A DNA stretch of 64,000 bases from Comamonas suwonensis (GTDB taxonomy: Bacteria > Pseudomonadota > Gammaproteobacteria > Burkholderiales > Burkholderiaceae_C), in contig NZ_JABBCQ020000017.1 in assembly GCF_012844455.2 (NCBI RefSeq), forward strand, positions 61,500-125,499, written 5' to 3'. Each line of letters opens with the position of its first letter. Within the stretch, counting starts at the first letter, position 1. Below, one piece after another: positions 56,520-64,000 of the stretch. Position numbers and translations under genes: made by a program. The notes beneath the pieces are model-generated. The model saw only the letters and a list, made by a program, of their open reading frames with translations. It made no database searches and was not told where the DNA came from.

Positions 56520-57198
56520 CTGGTGCATGGCAGCGCCCTCACACACACTCAAGGGCCAGGCTTGGCCCATTGATTGCACAGGATGCACAGTGACTGGTCG
56601 TGATGCATCGCACAAGCTCTGCGACGCTGGAACCTGAAAGGCATGAGCCCGCCGCAGGCAGCCCTTCCAGCCTGAGCTTGCGCCACTTACAGGGGGCCTG
56701 CGGCCTACCAAGATCCGCGCCAGATGGGCAGCCACAAGCGCCTGAGATGCGCAAAGCCCATCACAGCGTCATCTCGCCCCATCTCAGAACTCTGCCAGCC
56801 AGAATTCGCTTTTACCAAGCACAGCTGCAATAGCGCGCGTTGTGCGATTTTTCTGTGGGTTTAGCAGCAGTAATCAGGTCTTGACTCAAGCGGTACTGCT
56901 CGGTTTTTCAGAAGCGAAATGTTTCAACTGCCATGACCTACACGTGCATAACTCGCTTTATTTCTTGATGAAAGGCATATCGCTCAATTAAAGCTATTAA
57001 TTTAATAGCTACAACCATATAAAAACAAGCAGTCTCAAGAAGCTATTCAAATAAAACACATGCAGTAAAAGCGATTCAAGCTCCTATTTATATAGCAAAA
57101 AGATAATTCACCCAAGGATCATGCAGAAATAACATAACCCACATCTTTGAAACCTGTTAACGATATTTGGACAGGGTTTACCGGGAGATATTCGCGTT
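56520..57198. other. Long intergenic region before the urate/xanthine permease
   Basis: About 680 bases without a convincing gene. The first part is G+C-rich with overlapping short frames that look unlike proteins. The second part (56980-57160) is A+T-rich and holds a perfect inverted repeat AGCTATTAA-T-TTAATAGCT (56992-57010) and several AGCTATT copies. It probably contains the permease promoter region and a degenerate palindromic repeat. Confidence 0.5.
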
Positions 57199-57220
57199 TT
57201 CACTCTGTATACACTTTTTG
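57199..57220. promoter_or_regulatory. Purine-regulon operator candidate upstream of the permease
   Basis: Core TGTATACA, right arm CTTTTTG (six of seven bases as at puuD), weak left arm TTCACTC; about 70 bases before the permease start. Confidence 0.65.
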
Positions 57221-57289
57221 TATGGATTGACGCAGCGGCAACAGCTGTGCGCCAACCTGATCCCAATATGGAGTGAGGAGACATTTTTT

Positions 57290-58777
57290 ATGACATCCAA
57301 AGTGCATCCCGTCGATGAAGTTTTGCCCGCCGGGCAACTCACCGCGCTTGGCCTGCAGCACGTGCTGGTCATGTACGCGGGCGCTGTGGCCGTGCCCCTT
57401 ATCGTGGGCCGCGCCCTGAACCTGCCTCCAGAGCAGGTCGCGCACCTGATCTCTGCCGACTTGTTCGTCTGCGGTCTGGTGACACTAATTCAAGCCCTTG
57501 GTGCCACTCAGTGGTTTGGTATCAAGTTGCCCGTGATGATGGGCGTGACCTTTGCCAGCGTAGCGCCAATGGTGGCCATTGCCCAGTCCACAGGCGGCAA
57601 CGCAGGCGCGGGCCTGATCTTTGGCTCGGTCATCGGGGCCGGTGTGGTGTCCATCATCATTGCCCCGCTCATCAGCCGCTGCCTGCGCTTTTTCCCACCC
57701 GTCGTGACCGGTACCATCATTGCGGTGATCGGCATCAGCCTGATGCGCGTGGGCATCAACTGGATCTTCGGCAACCCCGTGGGTCCAACTGCCCCCAACG
57801 TGCCCAACCCCGAGCACCTGAAGTGGCTGGCTGAAGCCCAGGCAATGGCTGGCGCCCCCGGCTCCGTCCTGCCTGCCGTGCCCAAGGGCTTCTCGATTCT
57901 GCCCACTATCCCTAACCCCAAGTATGCGGATCTGCAAGGCGCAGCCGTCTCGGGCGTGGTGCTGCTGTCCATCTTGCTGATCGCACGTTTTGCCAAGGGC
58001 TTTGTCGCCAATATCTCGGTGCTGCTGGGCATTTTGATCGGCGGCGTGATCTCGGTCGCCATGGGCCTGATGAACTTCAAGAAGGTTGCCGAGGCCGAAT
58101 GGTTCACCCTGGTGCTGCCTTTTGACATCGCCATGCCTGTCTTCGACCCCATTCTGATCCTGACCATGAGCCTGGTGATGGTGGTGGTGATGATCGAATC
58201 CACCGGCATGTTTCTGGCGCTGGGCGACATGACCAAGCGCGAAATCTCTCAAGAAGACCTGACCAAGGGCCTTCGTACCGACGGTCTGGGCACCCTGATC
58301 GGCGGTATCTTCAACACCTTCCCCTACACCAGCTTCTCGCAAAACGTGGGTCTGGTCGCGGTGACTGGCGTGATGAGCCGCTGGGTCTGCGTGGCCGGTG
58401 GTGCCATCCTGATCGTTCTGGGTGTGCTGCCTAAGATGGGCGCTCTGATTGAGTCCCTGCCCACCGTGGTTCTGGGCGGTGCTGGTCTGGTGATGTTCGG
58501 TATGGTGGCCTCCACCGGTATCCGCATCCTCGCTAACGTGGACTTCCGCAACAACAAGCACAACGCCATGATCGTGGCAGTGTCTATCGGCGTGGGCATG
58601 ATTCCTCTGGTTGCACCTAATTTCCGTCAGTGGATGCCTCATTCCATCCATCCACTGATTGAATCCGGTATCCTGCTGGCTTCGATTACCGCTGTAGCAC
58701 TGAATCTGTTCTTTAACGGCGCCGCCAAAGACAACACCGCTGCAATCAACGCAGCTCGCGAGGCAGACGCTCACTAA
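57290..58777 (+). CDS. NCS2-family urate/xanthine permease
   Basis: Proton-coupled nucleobase importer with about 14 membrane segments. The 495-residue protein starts with LGLQHVLVMYAGAVAVPLIVG, the NCS2 opening. It carries the family signature in NTFPYTSFSQNVGLVAVTGVMSR, and the acidic substrate-site region is VMVVVMIESTGMFLALGDM. Length and sequence fit the xanthine/urate branch rather than the shorter uracil branch. GTGAGGAG precedes the ATG at 57290. It follows the puuE operon and has a regulon operator upstream, so it probably imports urate or xanthine for PuuD. Confidence 0.92.
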   Translation: MTSKVHPVDEVLPAGQLTALGLQHVLVMYAGAVAVPLIVGRALNLPPEQVAHLISADLFVCGLVTLIQALGATQWFGIKLPVMMGVTFASVAPMVAIAQSTGGNAGAGLIFGSVIGAGVVSIIIAPLISRCLRFFPPVVTGTIIAVIGISLMRVGINWIFGNPVGPTAPNVPNPEHLKWLAEAQAMAGAPGSVLPAVPKGFSILPTIPNPKYADLQGAAVSGVVLLSILLIARFAKGFVANISVLLGILIGGVISVAMGLMNFKKVAEAEWFTLVLPFDIAMPVFDPILILTMSLVMVVVMIESTGMFLALGDMTKREISQEDLTKGLRTDGLGTLIGGIFNTFPYTSFSQNVGLVAVTGVMSRWVCVAGGAILIVLGVLPKMGALIESLPTVVLGGAGLVMFGMVASTGIRILANVDFRNNKHNAMIVAVSIGVGMIPLVAPNFRQWMPHSIHPLIESGILLASITAVALNLFFNGAAKDNTAAINAAREADAH

Positions 58778-58820
58778 ACGTCAACCCTCTTGAAACAGCC
58801 GGCTTACCCGCCGGTCCAGG

Positions 58821-58858
58821 CCCCCTGACCGTACTTTGGTGCGCCAGGGGGTTTGTTG
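58821..58858 (+). terminator. Terminator of the permease gene
   Basis: Stem CCCCCTG with CAGGGGG followed by TTTGTTGT. Confidence 0.75.
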
Positions 58859-58947
58859 TCGGTGCAGTTCAGGTAAAACAGACCTGACCCAAAAAGCCTC
58901 TCACCATCCGGTAAGCTCAGAGACGCAACCTTGCTGATAAATTTCGT

Positions 58948-61245
58948 ATGACACAAAACCTGTCCTCCGCCGAACAAGCCCTGCGCGATGCGGCCCGCGA
59001 ATACCACCGCAGCCCCATCAAAGGCAAGATTTCCGTCACCCCCACCAAGCCCCTGTCCAACCAGCGCGACTTGTCTCTGGCGTACTCGCCAGGTGTGGCA
59101 TACCCCTGCCTAGACATCGAGGCGGATCCCTCCACTGCAGCCGAGTACACCTCGCGCGGCAACCTCGTTGGCGTGATCACCAACGGCACTGCGGTGCTGG
59201 GACTGGGCGATATTGGCCCTCTGGCCTCCAAGCCGGTGATGGAAGGCAAGGGCTGCCTGTTCAAGAAATTTGCCGGCGTAGACGTGTTCGACATCGAACT
59301 GGCCGAGCGCGATCCCGATAAGCTGATCGACATCATCGCTGCGATGGAACCTACTCTGGGCGGTATCAACCTTGAAGACATCAAGGCCCCCGAGTGTTTC
59401 TACATCGAGCAGGAACTCTCCAAGCGCATGAACATTCCGGTGTTCCATGACGACCAGCACGGTACCGCCATCATCTCCAGCGCCGCCTTGCTGAATGGCC
59501 TGGAACTGGTGGGCAAGGAAATTGACAAGGTCAAGATCGCTGTCTCTGGCGCCGGCGCCGCTGCCATTGCCTGCGTAAACGTCATGGTCGGTCTGGGTGT
59601 GAAGCGTGAAAACGTCTTCATGTGCGACTCCAAGGGCGTGATCTATGAAGGTCGCCCTGGCGGCCTGGACGCTTCCAAGGCCCAGTACGCTCAAAACACC
59701 GACGCCCGCACATTGGCCGACGCCGTGAACGCTGCTGACGTGTTCCTGGGTTGCTCCGCCCCTGGCGTGCTGACGGCCGACATGGTCAAAACCATGGCCG
59801 ACAAGCCCATCATTTTGGCCCTGGCCAACCCCGAGCCCGAAATCCGCCCTGAACTGGCTAAGGCTGTCCGCCCTGACTGCATCATCGCCACCGGCCGCTC
59901 GGACTACCCTAACCAGGTCAACAACGTCCTGTGCTTCCCTTATATCTTCCGTGGCGCACTCGATTGCGGCGCTTCCAAGATTACCGAAGCTATGAAGCTG
60001 GCCTGCGTGCGCGAAATCGCTGCACTGGCCAAGCAAGACGTCAGCGATGAAGTCGCCGCCGCCTACCAAGGCAAGGAACTGACATTCGGCCCTGACTACC
60101 TGATCCCCACGCCTTTTGATACACGCTTAATCCTGCGTATCGCTCCCGCCGTGGCCCAGGCAGCTGCCGAATCCGGTGTGGCCACCCGCCCCATCGAAGA
60201 CATCGCCGCCTACCGCGAAAGCCTGACCCGCTTCGTCTACCAAACTAGCATGTTCATGCGCCCCGTGTTTGCTGCCGCCAAGGCCGGCCAACAGCGCGTG
60301 GCCTATGCCGAAGGTGAAGACGAACGCGTGCTGCGCGCAGTGCAAGTCGCTCTGGACGACGGTCTGGCCAAGCCCATCCTGATCGGCCGCCCTGCTGTCA
60401 TTGAAGCCCGCATTGCCAAAGCGGGTCTGCGCATACAGCCTGGCAAGGACGTGGAAATCTGCAACCCTGAAGATGACCCCCGATTCCGCCAGTATTGGGA
60501 GACCTACCACAAGCTGATGGGCCGTGACGGCGTCACTCCCGAAGCCGCCAAGGCCGCCGTGCGCCGCTCCAACACCCTGATCGCCGCTCTGATGGTGCAC
60601 CTGGGTGATGCCGATGCTATGCTGTGCGGTCTGGTCGGTCGCTTCGACAGCCACCTGGCACACCTGGAAGACGTCCTAGGCTTGAAGAAGGGCGCCAGCG
60701 AGTTTGCTACCGTGAACGCCGTCATGCTGGAATCGGGCACGCTGTTCGTGGCCGACACCTACATCAACGACGCTCCCAGCGCCGAAGAGCTGGCCGAGAT
60801 CGCCAAGATGGCGGCCGACGAAGTGGCCCGCTTCGGCCTGCCTCCCAAGGTGGCATTCCTTTCGCACAGCAACTACGGCTCGTCCACACGCGGCTCGGCC
60901 CGCAAGATGCGCGCTGCACGCGACCTGTTCGCCGCCGCCAACCCGCACATCGAGTGCGATGGCGAAATGCACGGCGATGCCGCCCTGTCCGCTGAAGTTC
61001 GCAGCCACTCGCTGCTGGACTCCACACTGACTGGCGCAGCCAACGTACTGATCTGCCCCAACCTTGACGCCGCGAACATTCTGTTCAACGTACTCAAGAC
61101 CACTGGTGCCCACGGCACCACCATCGGCCCCATCCTGATGGGCTGCGCCGCATCTGCTCACGTGCTGACCCCCTCGTCCACTGTGCGCCGCGTGGTCAAC
61201 ATGACCGCTCTGGCTGCGGCTCAAGCCATCGCATTACGCAACTGA
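58948..61245 (+). CDS. maeB: NADP-dependent malic enzyme, MaeB type
   Basis: Oxidatively decarboxylates malate to pyruvate with NADPH formation. The 765-residue protein has the two-part MaeB layout. The malic-enzyme domain (1 to about 430) carries [37 protein letters not shown] and the NADP fold [12 protein letters not shown]. The C-terminal domain resembles phosphotransacetylase ([20 protein letters not shown]), which is regulatory in known members. It ends at a strong terminator. It is monocistronic and core-metabolic, next to but not clearly part of the purine genes. Confidence 0.95.
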   Translation: MTQNLSSAEQALRDAAREYHRSPIKGKISVTPTKPLSNQRDLSLAYSPGVAYPCLDIEADPSTAAEYTSRGNLVGVITNGTAVLGLGDIGPLASKPVMEGKGCLFKKFAGVDVFDIELAERDPDKLIDIIAAMEPTLGGINLEDIKAPECFYIEQELSKRMNIPVFHDDQHGTAIISSAALLNGLELVGKEIDKVKIAVSGAGAAAIACVNVMVGLGVKRENVFMCDSKGVIYEGRPGGLDASKAQYAQNTDARTLADAVNAADVFLGCSAPGVLTADMVKTMADKPIILALANPEPEIRPELAKAVRPDCIIATGRSDYPNQVNNVLCFPYIFRGALDCGASKITEAMKLACVREIAALAKQDVSDEVAAAYQGKELTFGPDYLIPTPFDTRLILRIAPAVAQAAAESGVATRPIEDIAAYRESLTRFVYQTSMFMRPVFAAAKAGQQRVAYAEGEDERVLRAVQVALDDGLAKPILIGRPAVIEARIAKAGLRIQPGKDVEICNPEDDPRFRQYWETYHKLMGRDGVTPEAAKAAVRRSNTLIAALMVHLGDADAMLCGLVGRFDSHLAHLEDVLGLKKGASEFATVNAVMLESGTLFVADTYINDAPSAEELAEIAKMAADEVARFGLPPKVAFLSHSNYGSSTRGSARKMRAARDLFAAANPHIECDGEMHGDAALSAEVRSHSLLDSTLTGAANVLICPNLDAANILFNVLKTTGAHGTTIGPILMGCAASAHVLTPSSTVRRVVNMTALAAAQAIALRN

Positions 61246-61290
61246 TCACATCGAATCTCTCAGGCATCTGACCTTGACCACCCAATAAAG

Positions 61291-61312
61291 AACGCCCTTC
61301 GGGGCGTTTTTT
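61291..61312 (+). terminator. Terminator of maeB
   Basis: Stem AACGCCC with GGGCGTT and tetraloop TTCG, followed by a T-run. Confidence 0.92.
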
Positions 61313-61579
61313 GTCGCCTGGTCAACCAGCAATCTTCCGCTCACGCCGTTCATTGGCGTTGTTGCAATGTCCGCCGTCTCGAAGAGGGAAGTGGCACCGC
61401 CCACGTCAGCGCAGCAGCTGACTCTGGCATGTGCTGCAAAACAATCTGGCCATAGTTGTTCGTAAATGTGGCTTCTAACCCGTTCTCATCCAGCGCTGGA
61501 TGCTAATGTTTTCAAGAACAAAGACAAAACGCTCACAAAGCTAGATTGCCCACAATCATTGTGTAGAATCCTGCCATCC
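61313..61579. other. Intergenic region before tRNA-Ser
   Basis: About 270 bases with no gene or strong palindrome recognised; the last part should contain the tRNA promoter. Confidence 0.4.
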
Positions 61580-61669
61580 GGGGATTTGGGTGAGTGGTTT
61601 AAACCAGCAGTCTTGAAAACTGCCGAAGGAGTGATCCTTCCGTGAGTTCGAATCTCACAGTCCCCGCCA
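61580..61669 (+). tRNA. tRNA-Ser (anticodon TGA)
   Basis: Ninety bases including the encoded CCA. The acceptor stem GGGGATT pairs with AGTCCCC, the anticodon loop CTTGAAA gives anticodon TGA, the long variable arm (GAAGGAGTGATCCTTC) is typical of Ser tRNAs, and the T-loop is GTTCGAATC. Confidence 0.96.
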
Positions 61670-61676
61670 GATGATC

Positions 61677-61709
61677 AAAAAAACGCCTTCTTAGGCGCTT
61701 TTTTATTTT
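61677..61709 (+). terminator. Terminator after tRNA-Ser
   Basis: Stem CGCCT with AGGCG between A and T tracts. Confidence 0.8.
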
Positions 61710-61791
61710 TTCCCATCGTTGAGAGCAGAGTGCTAACGCGCATTAGACAGGCTACATCAACCCTCTTATTTCTGCTGCAATTCGAGTCCAG

Positions 61792-62322
61792 CTACCGCTC
61801 CAGCTCTCTCGCGAGCATCGAGAAACGCTGAAGTGACACATAGTCATCTCCACGCCGGGTGCATTCACGCAGCAGCCCTTCATAAGCAAAGCCGCAGGCC
61901 GTCAGCAGCTTGATTGACATTTGATTTTCAGGCTCAACATAAGCCACCAGACTGTGCAAATTGAGTTGCTGAAAGACGCCGGGCAAGCATTGCGACAGGG
62001 CTGAGCGCATGAGCCCCCGACCCCAATGGCTTGGCAGCAGCCAGTAGCCCAGTTCTGCGCTGTCGCCGTCTTCATCGCGGTCATAGGCACCGATGGCACC
62101 AATGGACTGACCATTCAGACAAATGGCCTGCCACCAGCCTGCGCCCTCTGCATTCAGTGCGCGATACCAGCTCAACTGCTCACGTGCAATGGCCAGTGCA
62201 TCGGTTTGTGTGGTTTCCAGTCCGTAGTAGCGCGTGACCTGCGGATCGCCCATGGCACTGACGATGGCCGAGAGATCTCCGTCATCAAAATCTCGAAATT
62301 GCAGATTCAAAGGTGCATGCAT
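61792..62322 (-). CDS. GNAT-family N-acetyltransferase (RimJ-like)
   Basis: A 176-residue acetyltransferase of the RimJ/RimL type. It begins with LQFRDFDDGDLSAIVSAMGDPQVTRYYG-like sequence, has ELGYWLLPSHWGRGLM as the acetyl-CoA-binding strand and loop (residues about 90-105), and VEPENQMSIKLLTACGFAYEGLLRE near the end. It probably acetylates an amino group on a protein or small molecule; the substrate is unknown. It stands between two tRNA genes on the opposite strand. Confidence 0.88.
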   Translation of the reverse strand: MHAPLNLQFRDFDDGDLSAIVSAMGDPQVTRYYGLETTQTDALAIAREQLSWYRALNAEGAGWWQAICLNGQSIGAIGAYDRDEDGDSAELGYWLLPSHWGRGLMRSALSQCLPGVFQQLNLHSLVAYVEPENQMSIKLLTACGFAYEGLLRECTRRGDDYVSLQRFSMLARELER

Positions 62323-62568
62323 TTGAAGAGATTAGCACCTCTAGCGCTTTAACACTAAGCGCATATCGCTCTCATTTCAGGAGCAATCTATTGATGCATC
62401 AGCCAAGCCTTGGGCTTGCCGATATTTTCATTTTTAGGGTTGGGTCAAGCAAGTGCCGATGAATTTCGCGTCTTTACTCCAAATTTAAGCAGTGAATCCA
62501 GCCACTTTTCTACAAAAAATGACTACCAGGAAAATGCAAGTCCGAAACTGCGCTAGAATCAATGCTTA

Positions 62569-62645
62569 CGGAGCGTAGCGCAGCCTGGTAGCGCATCTGC
62601 TTTGGGAGCAGAGGGTCGCGAGTTCGAATCCCGCCGCTCCGACCA
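62569..62645 (+). tRNA. tRNA-Pro (anticodon TGG)
   Basis: Seventy-seven bases including the encoded CCA. Acceptor CGGAGCG pairs with CGCTCCG, the anticodon loop TTTGGGA gives TGG, and the T-loop GTTCGAATC is present. Confidence 0.96.
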
Positions 62646-62651
62646 AACGAC

Positions 62652-62683
62652 AAGGGGTTAGATCGAAAGATCTAACCCCTTTT
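62652..62683 (+). terminator. Terminator after tRNA-Pro
   Basis: Perfect 13-bp stem AAGGGGTTAGATC with its complement and loop GAAA, then T. Confidence 0.9.
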
Positions 62684-62751
62684 GTCCGTCTGTACTAGCT
62701 CACTCCCCCATGCAAGCACATGCATGGGGAATCAAGTCAGCAAGCCCTCGT

Positions 62752-63738
62752 TTAATCGAGCGTCACCTTCGCATCACGGATCACACGACCCCACTTTGCG
62801 GTTTCAGCAGCAATAAAGCGATCGCATTCTTCAGGTGTAGAGCCTTCGGCAAAAGTGCCCATCGTCTGCGCCATGCGCTGCGAAATTTCGGGGCTACGAA
62901 TAATGCGAGCCACTTCTGCAGACATGCGCTGCACAATTTCACGTGGCACACCTGCTGGCGCAATCATGGCGGCCCAGGTGCTACCCAGCAAGTCAGGGAT
63001 GCCCTGCTCTGCAAATGTGGGCACATCGGGCAAAACGGCCAGACGCTTTTCACTGGCCACGCCGATCAGACGGATTCGGCCTGCCTTGGCGGGCTGAATC
63101 AGGTTGGGAGGCGGGTCCAGAAACAACGGAATCTGACCGCCCATGAGATCGGTCAGCGCAGGTGCAGCGCCTTTATAGGGCACATGAATCATGTCCGTCT
63201 TGGTCAGCAGCTTCATCAATTCCGTCGTCAGGTGCGCGCTGGAGCCACTGCCCGAGGAACCAAATGCCACCTTACCCGGATTCGCCTTGGCGTAAGCAAT
63301 CAGCTCCTGAGTCGTCTTGAACGGAGCATTGTTGGCCACAGCCGCCACCAATGGAGAAACGCCCATCAGTGATACGCCGACCAGATCTTTCTTCGGGTTG
63401 TAAGGCAGCTTGGTGTACAGCGTGGTGTTGGCCGAGAAGGCAGGAATCACGACTCCAAACGTATAGCCATCAGCTGCAGATTTCGCCAGATTATCAACAC
63501 CGATCAGGCTATTCGCCCCCGGCTTGTTATCAATGATGATGGGCTGACCCAATGCCTTTTGCAGGCCTACCTGCAGCAGGCGCGCCATCTGGTCGGTGAA
63601 GCCGCCAGCCGTATAGGGAACAACGATACGGATGGGCTTGTTGGGCCATGTGCCTTGCGCACGCACTGCTGGCGACAGAAGGGCAGCACCAGCGACAGCG
63701 GTACCGATGAAGGTTCGGCGGGAAACGTTATTTGGCAT
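62752..63738 (-). CDS. Bug/TctC-family tripartite tricarboxylate transporter binding protein
   Basis: A 328-residue periplasmic solute receptor of the Bug family, greatly expanded in Comamonadaceae and Bordetella. The signal peptide contains a twin-arginine-like SRRTFIGTAVAGAALLSPAVRAQ. The binding domain shows PIRIVVPYTAGGFTDQMAR, IIIDNKPGANSLIG and SGSGSSAHLTTELMK, typical of the family. The start at 63738 is chosen for the signal peptide; an upstream extension is not signal-like. No TctA/TctB membrane genes are adjacent, which is common for orphan Bug proteins. The ligand is unknown, probably a carboxylate. Confidence 0.9.
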   Translation of the reverse strand: MPNNVSRRTFIGTAVAGAALLSPAVRAQGTWPNKPIRIVVPYTAGGFTDQMARLLQVGLQKALGQPIIIDNKPGANSLIGVDNLAKSAADGYTFGVVIPAFSANTTLYTKLPYNPKKDLVGVSLMGVSPLVAAVANNAPFKTTQELIAYAKANPGKVAFGSSGSGSSAHLTTELMKLLTKTDMIHVPYKGAAPALTDLMGGQIPLFLDPPPNLIQPAKAGRIRLIGVASEKRLAVLPDVPTFAEQGIPDLLGSTWAAMIAPAGVPREIVQRMSAEVARIIRSPEISQRMAQTMGTFAEGSTPEECDRFIAAETAKWGRVIRDAKVTLD

Positions 63739-63897
63739 GGTTGTCTCACTTGGTCGGATCGCATTGCCAACGCTGCCTGCGGCAACGCCGACAAAATCTA
63801 TACACAGCATGTGTGGGCCGGATATGTTCTGCGTCACACCTCGGCCCGTCTTCTCGTCAAAAGACCAACTCCCCCCGAAGTCAGCCTTTTGTGCAGA

Positions 63898-64000
63898 TCA
63901 AATGACCTGAGTCATTTCAGGTAAAGCGGCGAACAGGTCTGCTTCCAAACCGTAATCGGCCACGGAGAAGATCGGTGCCTCAGGGTCCTTGTTGATCGCC
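63898..64000 (-). CDS. etfA: Electron transfer flavoprotein alpha subunit, C-terminal end (partial)
   Basis: The last 33 codons of a minus-strand gene that continues beyond the right edge. The peptide [20 protein letters not shown] is the conserved FAD-domain ending of EtfA, followed by [13 protein letters not shown] and TGA. EtfA with EtfB carries electrons from acyl-CoA dehydrogenases to the quinone pool. Confidence 0.88.
   Translation of the reverse strand, partial: AINKDPEAPIFSVADYGLEADLFAALPEMTQVI

Noticed and set aside
56433..56833. Overlapping short frames on both strands after the M20 gene
   Set aside because: They cross a strong terminator, lack ribosome binding sites and show no family pattern.

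Overview
The window looks like chromosomal DNA of a betaproteobacterium of the family Comamonadaceae, most likely Comamonas or a close relative. This is inferred from roughly 60% G+C, many LysR regulators, a Bug/TTT-type binding protein, a membrane cytochrome-type urate oxidase and palindromic intergenic repeats. There is no rRNA, CRISPR array, prophage or insertion sequence. Nearly all genes are intact; the clear exception is a frameshifted cytochrome c gene at 19.6-20.9 kb.

Layout. 0-5 kb: a gene-poor left edge, then apaH, rhlE, a YpfJ-type metallopeptidase and a small membrane protein. 5-9.5 kb: a cyclodeaminase/imine reductase, de novo NAD synthesis (nadA-nadB) and dcd. 9.5-12.2 kb: guanine deaminase and a BMP-type purine-binding protein with a structured leader. 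12.6-15.9 kb: a LysR-controlled glutarate module in which glaH (csiD) is followed by an FMN-dependent 2-hydroxyacid dehydrogenase. 16-19.5 kb: LysR, dkgB, a YdhP-like exporter and a HIT protein. 19.6-25.7 kb: a Tat-exported molybdenum hydroxylase operon with a broken triheme cytochrome c, divergent from a LacI regulator with two palindromic operators. 25.8-35 kb: adenine deaminase, a Rieske oxygenase, two BMP binding proteins and a BMP-type ABC transporter, with a LysR gene upstream. 35-38 kb: a GGDEF protein and a Crp/Fnr regulator. 38.3-43.2 kb: puuD, xdhC, uraH and some housekeeping genes. 43.4-45.2 kb: ggt. 45.4-52.4 kb: glyoxylate salvage (gcl, hyi, glxR, glycerate kinase) with a LysR and a GntR regulator. 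52.4-58.8 kb: puuE, a uraD-allC fusion, an M20 hydrolase and an NCS2 urate/xanthine permease. 58.9-64 kb: maeB, tRNA-Ser, a GNAT gene, tRNA-Pro, a Bug protein and the end of etfA.

How it works together. The theme is purine catabolism to central carbon. Purines enter by the BMP/ABC system and the NCS2 permease. Adenine and guanine are deaminated, urate is oxidised by PuuD, and UraH, UraD, PuuE and AllC carry the ring to ureidoglycolate. Gcl, Hyi, GlxR and glycerate kinase turn glyoxylate into phosphoglycerate. No xdhA/xdhB pair and no recognisable ureidoglycolate lyase is present.

The most noteworthy signals are: (i) a shared palindrome, core TGTATACA, in front of puuD, uraH, the gntR/glycerate-kinase divergent promoter and the permease, suggesting one purine regulon; (ii) a demethylase-type Rieske oxygenase translationally coupled to adenine deaminase inside a purine-uptake cluster, suggesting dealkylation of modified adenines; and (iii) a possible replacement of LhgO by an FMN enzyme in glutarate catabolism.
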